The notes: generated by a model from the letters alone, not told the origin. A DNA stretch of 59,974 bases from Anabaena sp. UHCC 0187 (GCF_009712035.1 NZ_VILB01000011.1:1-59974), one strand, 5' to 3'; positions 15,257 through 24,177 are shown, numbered from the stretch's first letter. Made by a program: numbers and translations.

Positions 15257-16740
15257 AGTAATTGCTCTCCCTGACGGTAAATTTCCTGAGCGTAGTCTGT
15301 CCAAGTCCCTTGTCCCCAATAACGAAAACAGCTAGTTTGTAATAGGAGATTATGTAATAGCAGTTGGCGGTATTGACTGTCTTGAGTCAGATTTACACCT
15401 TCTTGATCAGATAATAAATTGTCGAATTTCTGATGAAATAAATTGCTCAATTTGTACATGGGAGATAAAACATTTTCGTATCCTTGCACCCAACTAATAT
15501 GATTTGTCCATGATGCCCCATCAATCTGAAAGTTGGGGTGATTTTTTTTCAGTTCTTGAATTGCAATTTCTACAGCATCTGCTTGATAATTATCTTCGGC
15601 AATTTGCGCCCAAATTTGATGTTGTCCACTTGCTTGACAGGGAGGAAAGTCTTCGGGTTGACAACCTGCTGCTGCTAATAATTCTAAATATTCTGTACCG
15701 CAAACACCAACCACACCAGTTTTACCTCCGCCATTTTGCACCATATTCTCCCAAGCTTGTTTAAAACCGCTAGGAAATTCGTTCATCATCACACCACCGT
15801 TTTCACCATCACCTATTTGACTAACTAGGGGAGGTACAACAACATCACCTAATTTTTGTTTAGATAAAGTTTTTGCTTCATAGTATGGCTGCATTTGGGC
15901 GACTAATTTAGTGTCTGAACCTTGAGTTTTTATCAATGCAGTAATACTAATTTCTTCTCCTTGGGAATTGCGAGCTATTAACCGATGTGGTAAATGTTTA
16001 TAATGTAAAGGCTGACCATTAATTGTTTCTACAGTATGTTCTTGTACCAATAACCAACGATAACCACATTCTTTCAAGGCTTTGATAAATGCAAATAAGG
16101 TATCTGGATGGTTTGGTAAGTGCATTTCTGGTGGGGAAAATCCTTTGACTCTTGCTAATGCTTCCCAGCCAAAAATTGCGGCAAAATAATGTTGCCAAGC
16201 GATAATATGGAGTTTAATATCTGCTATGGGTGTGGAAGGGATGACAGCATGACTCCACATAGTCCCCAACCATTCTACATAGGGCTGGTAGGTAGGATTG
16301 CAAGTGATGCGTTTGAGATTATCTAGAATATCACTTCTGCCCATTTGTTGCAGTCCCCACAAAAGATTACCAGAATAATCCAGCATTACACGGGGATTAC
16401 AACCTTGTGCAACTAATTCAGGAATAAAATCTCCCATGCGACTATAACAATTAGCAAAAGGGGCTGCATTGTGGTTATCTCCTTCTTGCTGGTGGGTAAA
16501 CATATATTGCAAATTACTGATCAATGCACCATGATTTCCTGCTGGGATGGTGGGTTGGTGCATATGTAGAGCGATCGCAAATACTGCATTAATATCTGCT
16601 AATTTCAGATTAGTAGTTGGTAAAAAAATAGGCTCATTGTGGTTAACTACAGTCAACACTTCTTTTTCCCAACCGCAGATATTTGGCAGATTATCAATAA
16701 TTGCTGGTAAATTGGGGAGATTATCTGGTAATTTAAACAT
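15253..16740 (-). CDS. Glycoside hydrolase family 57 protein
   Basis: 495 aa. The N-terminal catalytic strand with H-x-H is visible in AIALHMHQPTIPAGNHG, followed by YSRMGDFIPELVAQGCNPRV, VMLDYSGNLLWGLQQMG and HAVIPSTPIADIKLHIIAWQ, features of GH57 alpha-glucan enzymes. A later VQEHTVETINGQPLHYKHLP and GDGENGGVMMNEFPSGFKQA are typical of the cyanobacterial subgroup. Substrate is probably an alpha-glucan such as glycogen, but the catalytic Glu and Asp cannot be fixed by eye. It is convergent with the histidine phosphatase gene. Confidence 0.85.
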   Translation of the reverse strand: MFKLPDNLPNLPAIIDNLPNICGWEKEVLTVVNHNEPIFLPTTNLKLADINAVFAIALHMHQPTIPAGNHGALISNLQYMFTHQQEGDNHNAAPFANCYSRMGDFIPELVAQGCNPRVMLDYSGNLLWGLQQMGRSDILDNLKRITCNPTYQPYVEWLGTMWSHAVIPSTPIADIKLHIIAWQHYFAAIFGWEALARVKGFSPPEMHLPNHPDTLFAFIKALKECGYRWLLVQEHTVETINGQPLHYKHLPHRLIARNSQGEEISITALIKTQGSDTKLVAQMQPYYEAKTLSKQKLGDVVVPPLVSQIGDGENGGVMMNEFPSGFKQAWENMVQNGGGKTGVVGVCGTEYLELLAAAGCQPEDFPPCQASGQHQIWAQIAEDNYQADAVEIAIQELKKNHPNFQIDGASWTNHISWVQGYENVLSPMYKLSNLFHQKFDNLLSDQEGVNLTQDSQYRQLLLHNLLLQTSCFRYWGQGTWTDYAQEIYRQGEQLL

Positions 16741-17072
16741 TTATATGCCTCAAAAATAATGTATAACTACGCAACCAAGCCAGTCTGGCTATTCTCATCG
16801 GTGCAGTTCTTCCTGATGTTCCCATATTTGTGTTCTACTTTTTGATGAAGTTTGTTTACAGTTTACCAGAACAGCAAATTTGGTCTGAGGTTTATTAATC
16901 GTAATTAATCTATTTTATTAGTTGGTTATTATCAGTTTTATCTAAAAAGTCTTAATTAGGGCTGGCTGGAAAAGTCATAGAAAAGCAAGAGAAGAATTAA
17001 AAAAATCTTTTATGTGATAAAATAACAAAAACTTAAATCAATATTCTACTATTCCAACAATAAAAAAACTCT
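16741..17072. other. Divergent intergenic region between GH57 and glcD
   Basis: 332 bp, AT-rich. It must contain the promoters of both divergent genes. No further ORF, repeat or clear palindrome was recognised. A run of A residues at 17063-17070 directly precedes the glcD start. Confidence 0.4.
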
Positions 17073-18551
17073 ATGCTTACCCAAGAATCTCCCAAAACTC
17101 AAACCATAAACTGGAAGCCTATCATCAAAAAATTTGTCGCTGTTCTCGGTGAAAAAGGCGTAGTTCAACGTAAAGAAGAACTCCTGACTTATGAATGTGA
17201 TGGTTTAACCAGCTATAAACAACGTCCTCCCGTCGCAGTATTACCCCGCACTACAGAACAAGTATCAGAAATTGTCAAAATTTGCAATCAATTCTCCGTT
17301 CCCTTCATTGCTAGGGGTTCAGGAACAGGTTTATCTGGTGGGGCTTTACCATCGGAAAATTCTGTTTTAATTGTCACCTCCCTAATGAGAAAAATCCTCA
17401 GTATTGACTTAGAAAATCAGCGGGCTGTGGTGCAACCAGGAGTAATTAATAGTTGGGTGACACAAGCAGTTAGCGGCGCTGGTTTTTACTTTGCCCCTGA
17501 CCCCTCCAGTCAAATTATTTGTTCCATTGGTGGCAATATTGCCGAAAATTCTGGGGGAGTTCATTGTTTAAAATATGGTGTCACTACTAATCATGTTTTA
17601 GGTTTAAAACTTGTCCTTCCAGATGGTGCAATTGTTGATGTTGGTGGACAACTTCCTGAAACCCCAGGTTATGATTTAACAGGTGTATTTGTGGGTTCAG
17701 AAGGAACATTAGGAATTGCCACAGAAATCACTTTAAAAATTCTCAAAAGTGCCGAATCAATTTGTGTATTATTAGCAGATTTTACCAGCGTAGATGCTGC
17801 TGCTGCCACTGTTTCTGATATTATCAGTGCCGGAATTATTCCCGGTGGCATGGAAATGATGGATAACATTAGTATTAACGCTGTAGAAGATGTTGTTGCC
17901 ACTAATTGTTATCCCCGTGATGCCACAGCGATTTTATTAGTAGAAATTGATGGTTTAGAAGTTGAAGTTTCTGCAAATAAACAGCGAGTAATAGAAATTT
18001 GTAAAAAGAATGGGGCGCGAAATGTTACCAGTGCCAGTGACCCAGAAACGAGATTAAAATTATGGAAAGGTAGAAAAGCGGCTTTTGCGGCTGCGGGACA
18101 TATCAGCCCTGATTATTATGTGCAAGATGGGGTAATTCCTCGGACTCAATTACCTTATGTCCTTCAAGAAATTGAAAGATTAAGCAATGAATATGGTTAT
18201 CCCATTGCTAATGTTTTTCATGCTGGAGATGGGAATTTACACCCACTAATTTTATTTAATAATTCTGTACATGGGGAATTAGAAAAAGTAGAAGAATTGG
18301 GAGGAGAAATTCTCAAACTATGTGTAAGAGTAGGTGGTAGTATTTCCGGTGAACATGGTATTGGCGCTGATAAAAAATGTTATATGCCAGATATGTTTAG
18401 TGAAGCTGATTTAGAAACAATGCAATGGGTAAGACAGGTATTTAATCCTCAAGGTTTAGCAAATCCTGGGAAGATTTTCCCCACCCCCCGCACTTGTGGA
18501 GAAGCTGCGAAAGTATCTATTCAACAATTCCCAGGTGTAGAAAGATTCTAA
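17073..18551 (+). CDS. glcD: FAD-binding glycolate/D-lactate dehydrogenase (GlcD)
   Basis: 492 aa, full length. The PCMH-type FAD domain is clear: VPFIARGSGTGLSGGALP, PDPSSQIICSIGGNIAENSG, and YDLTGVFVGSEGTLGIATE. The C-terminal FAD-oxidase domain has NVFHAGDGNLHPLILF and GGSISGEHGIGADKK with conserved His residues. In cyanobacteria GlcD1 oxidises glycolate in photorespiration and can act on D-lactate. It is a single gene with no glcE or glcF next to it, as usual in cyanobacteria. A hairpin at 18618-18635 follows the stop. Confidence 0.92.
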   Translation: MLTQESPKTQTINWKPIIKKFVAVLGEKGVVQRKEELLTYECDGLTSYKQRPPVAVLPRTTEQVSEIVKICNQFSVPFIARGSGTGLSGGALPSENSVLIVTSLMRKILSIDLENQRAVVQPGVINSWVTQAVSGAGFYFAPDPSSQIICSIGGNIAENSGGVHCLKYGVTTNHVLGLKLVLPDGAIVDVGGQLPETPGYDLTGVFVGSEGTLGIATEITLKILKSAESICVLLADFTSVDAAAATVSDIISAGIIPGGMEMMDNISINAVEDVVATNCYPRDATAILLVEIDGLEVEVSANKQRVIEICKKNGARNVTSASDPETRLKLWKGRKAAFAAAGHISPDYYVQDGVIPRTQLPYVLQEIERLSNEYGYPIANVFHAGDGNLHPLILFNNSVHGELEKVEELGGEILKLCVRVGGSISGEHGIGADKKCYMPDMFSEADLETMQWVRQVFNPQGLANPGKIFPTPRTCGEAAKVSIQQFPGVERF

Positions 18552-18617
18552 GAGGATGTTTTAATGGTCTAATTTATTACTTGCTTTGGCGACTAAAAAT
18601 TACGGCTATATAGGTAA

Positions 18618-18635
18618 AACCCGCCTGCGCGGGTT
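18618..18635. terminator. Hairpin AACCCGC-CTGC-GCGGGTT after glcD
   Basis: Perfect 7-bp stem with a 4-base loop followed by AAAAA. The stem sequence CCCGCCTGCGCGGG is also a common dispersed repeat in cyanobacteria, so termination is possible but not certain; there is no T-run on the plus strand. Confidence 0.45.
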
Positions 18636-18746
18636 AAAAACATTGATTAACAATGGTAATATTAGACACTTATACTTTTAAGTGAAGACGCAAATATAAT
18701 ACATATAAGAAAAATTATTAAAATTTGTAAAGTTTTGTGATAATCT

Positions 18747-18774
18747 TTGTTAAGAGATGACAACTATTTATATA
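18747..18774 (+). promoter_or_regulatory. Candidate ocp promoter
   Basis: TTGTTA (18747-18752), 16-bp spacer and TATATA (18769-18774), about 60 bp before the ocp ATG. It overlaps an inverted AACTAT/ATAGTT pair. A reasonable sigma-70-like match in an AT-rich region; unproven. Confidence 0.4.
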
Positions 18775-18833
18775 TAGTTCCACCTTTTTACTTTGCCCGT
18801 TTAAAAAAAGTTTAGCGAGACTAGGTATCTACT

Positions 18834-19793
18834 ATGGCAATTACGATTGATTCCGCTCGGAATATTTTTCCTAACACATTATCTGCTGATGCGGTTCCAG
18901 CCACAATCGCCAGATTTAATCAACTCAGTGCCGAAGATCAACTGGCATGGACTTGGTTCGCTTATCTTGAAATGGGTAAAACAATTACAGTTGCGGCTCC
19001 TGGTGCTGCTAGTATGCAGTTTGCAGAAGCAACTTTAAATCAAATTCGGCAAATGAGTTTTCCTGAGCAAACACAGGTTATGTGTGACTTAGCAAACCAT
19101 TCTGATACACCGATTTGCCGTACTTATGCTGCTTGGTCTGCGAATATCAAGCTGGGATTTTGGTATCAACTTGGGATATGGATGGATCAGGCTATCGTTG
19201 CTCCAATTCCAGAGGGTTATCAGCTTTCTGCTAACGCCGAAGCCGTTTTACAAGCGGTTAGAGAACTGGATCAAGGTCAACAAATTACGGTATTACGCAG
19301 TGCTGTAGTTGACATGGGATTTGATTTAAGCAAATTGGGTGATTACAGCAGAGTTGCTGAACCTGTTGTTGTTCCTAAGGATATATCACAGCGGACTCAG
19401 GTGAAGATTGAAGGCATTAGTAATACAACCGTATTAAGCTACATGAACAACTTGAACGCCAATGACTTTGGCACGCTGATTCAGTTGTTTGCTGCTGACG
19501 GTGCGTTGCAACCTCCTTTCCAAAAGCCCATTGTGGGTAGAGATGCTGTATTTCGCTTTTTTAATGAAGAATGTCAGAATCTCAAATTAATTCCAGAACG
19601 TGGAGTTTCTGAACCCGCTGAAGATGGTTATACTCAAGTAAAAGTAACTGGTAAAGTTCAAACTCCTTGGTTTGGTGCTGCTGTAGGCATGAATATGGCT
19701 TGGCGGTTTTTGATAAATCCTGAAGGCAAAATTTTCTTTGTCGCAATTGATTTGTTGGCATCTCCTAAAGAACTTTTAAATTTGGTTCGCTAG
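18834..19793 (+). CDS. ocp: Orange carotenoid protein (OCP)
   Basis: 319 aa, full two-domain OCP. The N-terminal all-helical carotenoid domain (about 15-165) contains Y44 and W110, which stack on the carotenoid rings, and R155, the salt-bridge residue. After the linker (about 166-190), the C-terminal NTF2-like domain carries the carotenoid-keto ligands as Y203 and W290 (positions 201 and 288 in the Synechocystis protein; the linker here is two residues longer) and the salt-bridge partner E246. Under strong blue light OCP binds phycobilisomes and quenches excitation. The FRP gene follows 93 bp downstream, supporting an OCP1-type system. No carotenoid ketolase gene is adjacent. Confidence 0.97.
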   Translation: MAITIDSARNIFPNTLSADAVPATIARFNQLSAEDQLAWTWFAYLEMGKTITVAAPGAASMQFAEATLNQIRQMSFPEQTQVMCDLANHSDTPICRTYAAWSANIKLGFWYQLGIWMDQAIVAPIPEGYQLSANAEAVLQAVRELDQGQQITVLRSAVVDMGFDLSKLGDYSRVAEPVVVPKDISQRTQVKIEGISNTTVLSYMNNLNANDFGTLIQLFAADGALQPPFQKPIVGRDAVFRFFNEECQNLKLIPERGVSEPAEDGYTQVKVTGKVQTPWFGAAVGMNMAWRFLINPEGKIFFVAIDLLASPKELLNLVR

Positions 19794-19826
19794 AGCAATA
19801 TTTGGTTTAGATAAACAGTAATGGTG

Positions 19827-19853
19827 TAAGCGCTCTTGGGTAAAGGGCGCTTA
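19827..19853 (+). terminator. Hairpin between ocp and frp
   Basis: TAAGCGCTC at 19827-19835 pairs with GGGCGCTTA at 19845-19853 (9 bp with one G-T pair), then GTATTTTC. It is a weak intrinsic terminator or attenuator placed between ocp and frp, and could lower frp expression relative to ocp. Confidence 0.5.
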
Positions 19854-19886
19854 GTATTTTCAAGTAGTTCGTAAAGGGTAATCCAG

Positions 19887-20207
19887 GTGACAGAGGTTGA
19901 TTGGTCTGAAGTTGAGAAGAAGGTAGCTAAAGAGGCTTTTGATAGAGCATATCAGCGAGAAATTAATGCTTTGCTCGAGGAAGTTCGGCAAAGAGCAAGT
20001 ACAATTGTAGAGCTTCGTGATATGTGGCAGTTGCACGATTTCCTAAGTGCTAGGAGACATGAAATAGACGGCAAGTATGACTACAGATATTCAGTTCTTA
20101 TCTTTGTTTTTGCTGGTTTAGTTAAGGAAGGCTGGTTGGATATTAATGAATTAGCAGGACTACAAAAAGATAAACTGACTAAGGTAGCCGCGCTTGCACG
20201 TATGTGA
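19887..20207 (+). CDS. frp: Fluorescence recovery protein (FRP)
   Basis: 106 aa, GTG start at 19887. Family features include EKKVAKEAFDRAYQREINAL, the dimer helix with ELRDMWQLHDFLSARRHEID and GKYDYRYSVLIFVFAGLVKE. The conserved W, D and R patch (MWQLHDFLSARR) is the OCP-binding surface in studied homologues. FRP binds the OCP C-terminal domain and accelerates return of red OCP to the orange form, ending quenching. Its place directly after ocp on the same strand confirms the assignment. Confidence 0.95.
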   Translation: MTEVDWSEVEKKVAKEAFDRAYQREINALLEEVRQRASTIVELRDMWQLHDFLSARRHEIDGKYDYRYSVLIFVFAGLVKEGWLDINELAGLQKDKLTKVAALARM

Positions 20208-20575
20208 TGATTTGAAGAAGGAAATTCACGAAAACTTCCTATAAGTTGGATTTCATTCTTCAATCTGCCAAAATAGGTCACAAAAATTTTGCAATTGTGA
20301 TATTACTCTATAGCATTACCCAGTAGACATTGGGTAAAAATTACATCTGACTAATTTAAAAACCTCATAGAGACATGATCTGTCCAGGATTTTCTTACCT
20401 GTTACCTTGTCATAACGACAATTTTCCATGGCAACTTACGGATCATTTATGATTATTATAGGCGTATAAATACTTTTCTACTATTTTATAAAAAAATTAT
20501 ATCTTTATCTAATCCCGATAATACAATTACATTTTGTAGTTATATGGATATTAGCAATCTAGACTTATTTTAAAA
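20208..20575. other. Intergenic region, no gene seen
   Basis: 368 bp, AT-rich. No ORF of coding character, repeat or strong hairpin was recognised. It should contain the promoter of the GHL10 gene; TATAAA-like strings near 20480-20500 are candidates but are not distinctive here. Confidence 0.4.
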
Positions 20576-21817
20576 ATGAATTCTGTACTACGGCAGTTTT
20601 TTGGATATTTTTTGTGTTTGGGATTTGTAATCAGTTTAACAATATTTCCAATTTCTGCAAATTCTGGTTATACTCAAAATTCAAATTCTCTGTCTGTAAC
20701 TACAGAAATTCGTGGTGTTTGGCTGACTAATGTTGCCAGTGGTGTATTTTATATGCCTTGGGGAATTGACAGGGCTATAAATCAATTAGCAGCACTGAAT
20801 TTTAATACTATTTATCCGGTAGTTTGGAATCGAGGTTACACTTTTTATAAAAGTCCTTTAGCGAAAAAAGTTACAGGTTTAGATAGTCAGCCTTTGCTAA
20901 ATTTAATCCATAGAAAAAATGATTTTTTAGCCAAGTTAGTAAAATTAGCTAGAAGTAAAAATTTGACAATAATTCCTTGGTTTGAATATGGGTTAATGAC
21001 TCCCCCTGATTCTGCTTTGGCTAAACTACATCCAGATTGGTTAACTATTGGGCAAAAGGGTGTAGAATCTATATCTGAAAATTTACAAGAAGATATGATC
21101 AATGGGGTTTATAAACAAGCTTGGTTAAATCCTTTGCATCCTCAAGTCCAGAATTTTATCCGCGGTTTAATTTTAGAAGTTGTCAAAAATTATAATATAG
21201 ATGGTATTCAAGTTGATGATCATTTTGGAATGCCTGTACAGTTTGGTTATGATAATTTTACTGTGCAACTTTATCAAAAAGAACACAAGGGGGAAAAACC
21301 GCCGAGTAATCCTTTTGATCCAGAATGGATGCGTTGGAGGGCTAATAAAATTACTGAATTTATGGACAGTATTTCTAAGTCTGTCAAGGCAATTAAACCC
21401 TATGCAAAAGTATCTCTTTCTCCAAATTCACAATATTTTGCTTATAAATACTATTTACAAGATTGGGAAACTTGGGTGAAAAAAGATTTGATAGATGAGT
21501 TGATTTTACAGGTATATCGTAGTGAAAAAACTTCTTTTATTACCGAAATATCTAAACCTGCGGTAAAATTAGCTATGAGAAAAATTCCCGTAGCTATTGG
21601 CATATCAACAGGAACTTTATTAAAACCTGTGGATATTGACACAGTTAAGGAACAGATAAAAATAGTTCGTAATCAAAAGCTTTCTGGTTTCTCTTTTTTC
21701 TATTGGGAAAGTTTATGGGGTTATATTACTCCTGAATCACCTTATCAGCGTCGTCGGGCTTTTTTAAAGATGTTTAATACTCAAGCCCTTAGACCATTAA
21801 AATTAAAGAAATTATAA
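20576..21817 (+). CDS. Secreted family 10-like glycosyl hydrolase (GHL10, DUF187)
   Basis: 413 aa. Residues about 1-30 form a signal peptide (FFGYFLCLGFVISLTIFPIS, cleavage near SANS). The catalytic TIM-barrel of the GHL10/YngK type follows: EIRGVWLTNVASGVFYMPWG, LNFNTIYPVVWNRGYTFYKS, IIPWFEYGLM, WLNPLHPQVQNFIRGLILEV, DGIQVDDHFGMP and VSLSPNSQYFAYKYYLQDW. The acidic residues in IDGIQVDDHF are candidates for catalysis or binding. Family members act on peptidoglycan-related or other beta-linked glycans; substrate here is not known. The next gene starts on its last base. Confidence 0.88.
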   Translation: MNSVLRQFFGYFLCLGFVISLTIFPISANSGYTQNSNSLSVTTEIRGVWLTNVASGVFYMPWGIDRAINQLAALNFNTIYPVVWNRGYTFYKSPLAKKVTGLDSQPLLNLIHRKNDFLAKLVKLARSKNLTIIPWFEYGLMTPPDSALAKLHPDWLTIGQKGVESISENLQEDMINGVYKQAWLNPLHPQVQNFIRGLILEVVKNYNIDGIQVDDHFGMPVQFGYDNFTVQLYQKEHKGEKPPSNPFDPEWMRWRANKITEFMDSISKSVKAIKPYAKVSLSPNSQYFAYKYYLQDWETWVKKDLIDELILQVYRSEKTSFITEISKPAVKLAMRKIPVAIGISTGTLLKPVDIDTVKEQIKIVRNQKLSGFSFFYWESLWGYITPESPYQRRRAFLKMFNTQALRPLKLKKL

Positions 21818-22404
21818 TGCAATTATTACCTGTTAAAACTAAATATAGAATTCTAAACTTTACAATTAAATGGGTTTTTGCTACTTTAGTGGGTTTTTTA
21901 TCTAGTTTATTAATGATTGAAATTAGTGAAAAACCGGATATGGATGTTTTAGAAGCCGCTATGGGTAGTTTAGCCATCGCTATTCCCCAAAGTTATATCC
22001 TCAGAAAAACCATTTCTCCTGTAAAGTGGGTATTATCTACCCTTTTTCCTTGGGTAATTATTGCCGGAATTGGGATTGGTGTTTTGGGTTGGACTGTGAC
22101 TATTTCTACGTTTCTACCCACGCGACTTTTTACCGGGATTATTGTTGGTGCTGTTGGTGGTTTATTAATTGGGATGTCACAATGGTGGTTAGCTATTCCT
22201 CCATCATTTTCCTCAGCATGGAAATGGATATTTGTGAATATAGCAATTTGGATGATAGCTATACCGATTGGTTCAACTGTAGGCTTATTTTTGCACAGAA
22301 ATACTAATTTATTTTTAGGGGAAGTTGTAGGATTAGCTTTTACCTGGTTATTGGTGGCAATATTAACAGGAATTTCTGCGGTGAAAATAATCAAAGATTT
22401 GTAA
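21817..22404 (+). CDS. Membrane protein of unknown function
   Basis: 195 aa, very hydrophobic with about six membrane helices (for example WVFATLVGFLSSLLMIEI, LAIAIPQSYILRK, IVGAVGGLLIGMSQWWLA, WIFVNIAIWMIAIPIGSTVG, VVGLAFTWLLVAILTGIS). Repeated Gly-rich stretches and the Q-x-x-(W/I)-L pattern recall two similar halves. No family name recognised. Its ATG overlaps the stop of the GHL10 gene, so the two are translationally coupled and may act together at the envelope. Confidence 0.7.
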   Translation: MQLLPVKTKYRILNFTIKWVFATLVGFLSSLLMIEISEKPDMDVLEAAMGSLAIAIPQSYILRKTISPVKWVLSTLFPWVIIAGIGIGVLGWTVTISTFLPTRLFTGIIVGAVGGLLIGMSQWWLAIPPSFSSAWKWIFVNIAIWMIAIPIGSTVGLFLHRNTNLFLGEVVGLAFTWLLVAILTGISAVKIIKDL

Positions 22405-22480
22405 TAGAGGAGTCAGGAGTCAGGAGTCAGAAAGAAGGAAGGAAGAAGGAAGAAGGAAGAAGAGAGAAGAGAGAAGGGAT
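22405..22480. repeat. GGAGTCA and GGAAGAA tandem repeats
   Basis: AGGAGTCAGGAGTCAGGAGT at 22410-22432 is a heptamer tandem; then a purine-rich GGAAGAAGGAAGAA tract follows. The reverse complement of the first (GACTCCTGACTCCTGACTCC) appears at 29413-29438. Non-coding. Confidence 0.65.
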
Positions 22481-22578
22481 TTGGAAAATTACTCATTCCC
22501 TTTCCCAATATAAATTTTGTTCCTCATTCAATTGCATACGGTTATATAATTATCTTTGATTTTTAATTTTAAATTGTG

Positions 22579-23091
22579 ATGACTCTACCTAATTGGATTA
22601 CTTTTTCTCGATTACTGGGAATACCTTTTTTACTTTACGGTTTATACAATCCCACAAATCAAGCAAAATGGATATGTTTAACTATATTTTTAATTGCAGC
22701 GTTAACTGATTGGTTAGATGGATATTTAGCCAGAAAACTGAACCAAATTAGCGAGTTAGGTAAGTTTCTTGATCCTTTAGTAGATAAATTATTGGTACTT
22801 GCACCATTATTAGTATTAGTAGAATTAGGAAAAATTCCAGCTTGGGCAGTGTTTATAATTTTAGCACGGGAATTAGCGATCGCAGGTTGGCGAGTTAATC
22901 AAACCACCATCACCGGGGCAAATATTTGGGGTAAACTGAAAACAGTTAGTCAAATCATTGCCATATCTCTCCTAATTGCCCCGTTATCACCAACTTGGCA
23001 AACTCCGGTTTTAATTACCTTTTGGGTATCTGTAATATTGACAATTGTTTCGGGAATCATTTATCTCATTCCTCAAAAAATTAGCGAATAA
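22579..23091 (+). CDS. pgsA: CDP-diacylglycerol-glycerol-3-phosphate 3-phosphatidyltransferase
   Basis: 170 aa from ATG 22579 (a GTG lies one codon before). The CDP-alcohol phosphatidyltransferase signature D-x-x-D-G-x-x-A-R-x(8)-G-x-x-x-D-x-x-x-D is complete: TDWLDGYLARKLNQISELGK and FLDPLVDKLL. About five membrane helices. The enzyme makes phosphatidylglycerol phosphate, needed for phosphatidylglycerol, an essential thylakoid lipid. It converges with psb34; the hairpin at 23113-23137 lies between them. Confidence 0.93.
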   Translation: MTLPNWITFSRLLGIPFLLYGLYNPTNQAKWICLTIFLIAALTDWLDGYLARKLNQISELGKFLDPLVDKLLVLAPLLVLVELGKIPAWAVFIILARELAIAGWRVNQTTITGANIWGKLKTVSQIIAISLLIAPLSPTWQTPVLITFWVSVILTIVSGIIYLIPQKISE

Positions 23092-23106
23092 AATCAAAGT
23101 AGAGCA

Positions 23107-23137
23107 ATAAAAAACCCTGGCGAAACTGACCAGGGTT
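23107..23137 (-). terminator. Intrinsic terminator of psb34
   Basis: AACCCTGG at 23113-23120 pairs perfectly with CCAGGGTT at 23130-23137 around a 9-base loop. Read on the minus strand the stem is followed by TTTTTTATTG, a good U-tract, so it ends the psb34 transcript. It may also stop pgsA readthrough. Confidence 0.75.
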
Positions 23138-23190
23138 GATTAGGAGAAATTTTAAATGACGATTAGATACAAATACCGAAGCTGAAAATT

Positions 23191-23361
23191 TTAGCTAACC
23201 CCCAAGGTAATTAGAACTATAGAAGTTAAAAATAATATTGCTACTACACCTTGAAAAGCATAGCTGCTTTGTTGAGCTTTTGTAGGAAATTCTGCGTAGT
23301 AAAGTTTGGGTTCTTTGGCGTAGTTGTTAAGAATGCCTTTTTCGTCAGTGGTGGTATACAT
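23191..23361 (-). CDS. psb34: Psb34/Ssl1498-type small thylakoid protein
   Basis: 56 aa, so short that it is easily missed. The sequence starts MYTTTDEKGILNNYAKEPKL, followed by YYAEFPTKAQQSSYAFQ and one membrane helix (GVVAILFLTSIVLITLGVS). This matches the ssl1498 family (E-x-G-x-L-N-N-x-A-x-E-P-K-x-Y), whose T. elongatus member Psb34 was found in photosystem II assembly intermediates. A sigma-70-like promoter (TTGACA, 17 bp, TATATT) lies just upstream and a strong terminator downstream, so it is a monocistronic unit. Confidence 0.85.
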   Translation of the reverse strand: MYTTTDEKGILNNYAKEPKLYYAEFPTKAQQSSYAFQGVVAILFLTSIVLITLGVS

Positions 23362-23397
23362 AATTTTTTTTCTTTGGTTTGTTACTTTATGTAAACT

Positions 23398-23426
23398 AAT
23401 ATAACAAGATTGTTACAAACTGTCAA
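23398..23426 (-). promoter_or_regulatory. psb34 promoter (TTGACA-17-TATATT)
   Basis: On the minus strand, TTGACA (23426-23421), a 17-bp spacer and TATATT (23403-23398) form a near-consensus sigma-70 promoter. A start site near 23390 would give a 5' leader of about 30 nt before the psb34 ATG at 23361. Confidence 0.75.
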
Positions 23427-23592
23427 TAGAACTTGACAAAAAAATAGTTGATGCTATGGATAGTCCTTGCTTATCTGAAATTAGATGTTATTTTCGAGAT
23501 CAGCTTCGACGTTTAAGTGGGCTAAAATCAAATCAACTAACCCAGAGCCAAACTGACCCTAAGCAACTGCAAACCGTAGGAGGTAACGAACC

Positions 23593-24177
23593 ATGATCGC
23601 AGCCAAAGACAACGCCGCCTACCTCACCCCAGAAGAGTATTTCACTTGGGAAGAACAGCAACTAGAAAAACACGAACTGATCGACGGTCAAGTTTACGCT
23701 ATGACTGGCGGTAGCGTTAATCATAGCCGCATTGCAATTCGATTTACGACTATGGTTGATACCCATTTAGACGCTAGTAGTTGCATAATAGGTAACTCAG
23801 ACCTGAGAGTTAATATTGTTGGTACAAATAACTACACCTATCCCGATGTCAGCGTTGCCTGCGACGATCGCGATAAAACCACAACCCAATATATTACCTA
23901 CCCCTGCTTAATTGTTGAAGTTCTCTCAAAAACTACCGAAGCCTACGACAGAGGCGGCAAGTTCAGAATGTATCAAAATAACCCAATTTTGAAAGATTAC
24001 CTATTGGTTAGTTCCACTGCGATGGAAATAGATTTGTATCACAAAAATGATGCGGGACAATGGATGATTATTAACTATGGAGAAGGTGACACCATTGAAC
24101 TAAAAAGCATCAATCTTAGTTTCCCCATGGAACAAGTTTATCGTGGTTTAAGCCTTGAACCAGAGAATTGGCAATAG
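23593..24177 (+). CDS. Uma2-family PD-(D/E)xK nuclease-like protein
   Basis: 194 aa with a strong AGGAGG (23578-23583). The N-terminal AYLTPEEYFTWEEQQLEKHE and LIDGQVYAMTGGSVNHSRI is the standard Uma2 (DUF820) opening. The nuclease-like core has YTYPDVSVACDDRDK and CLIVEVLSKTTEAYDRGGKF, with D and E-x-L/V positions of the PD-(D/E)xK fold. These genes are highly multiplied in cyanobacteria; their function is unknown though often linked to mobile DNA. It lies 5' of the AAA/DUF4276 pair. Confidence 0.88.
   Translation: MIAAKDNAAYLTPEEYFTWEEQQLEKHELIDGQVYAMTGGSVNHSRIAIRFTTMVDTHLDASSCIIGNSDLRVNIVGTNNYTYPDVSVACDDRDKTTTQYITYPCLIVEVLSKTTEAYDRGGKFRMYQNNPILKDYLLVSSTAMEIDLYHKNDAGQWMIINYGEGDTIELKSINLSFPMEQVYRGLSLEPENWQ

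Noticed and set aside
21993-22394. 133-aa minus-strand ORF and overlapping 93-aa plus ORF
   Set aside because: Shadows of the 195-aa membrane protein gene, which is coupled to the GHL10 gene by a start/stop overlap.
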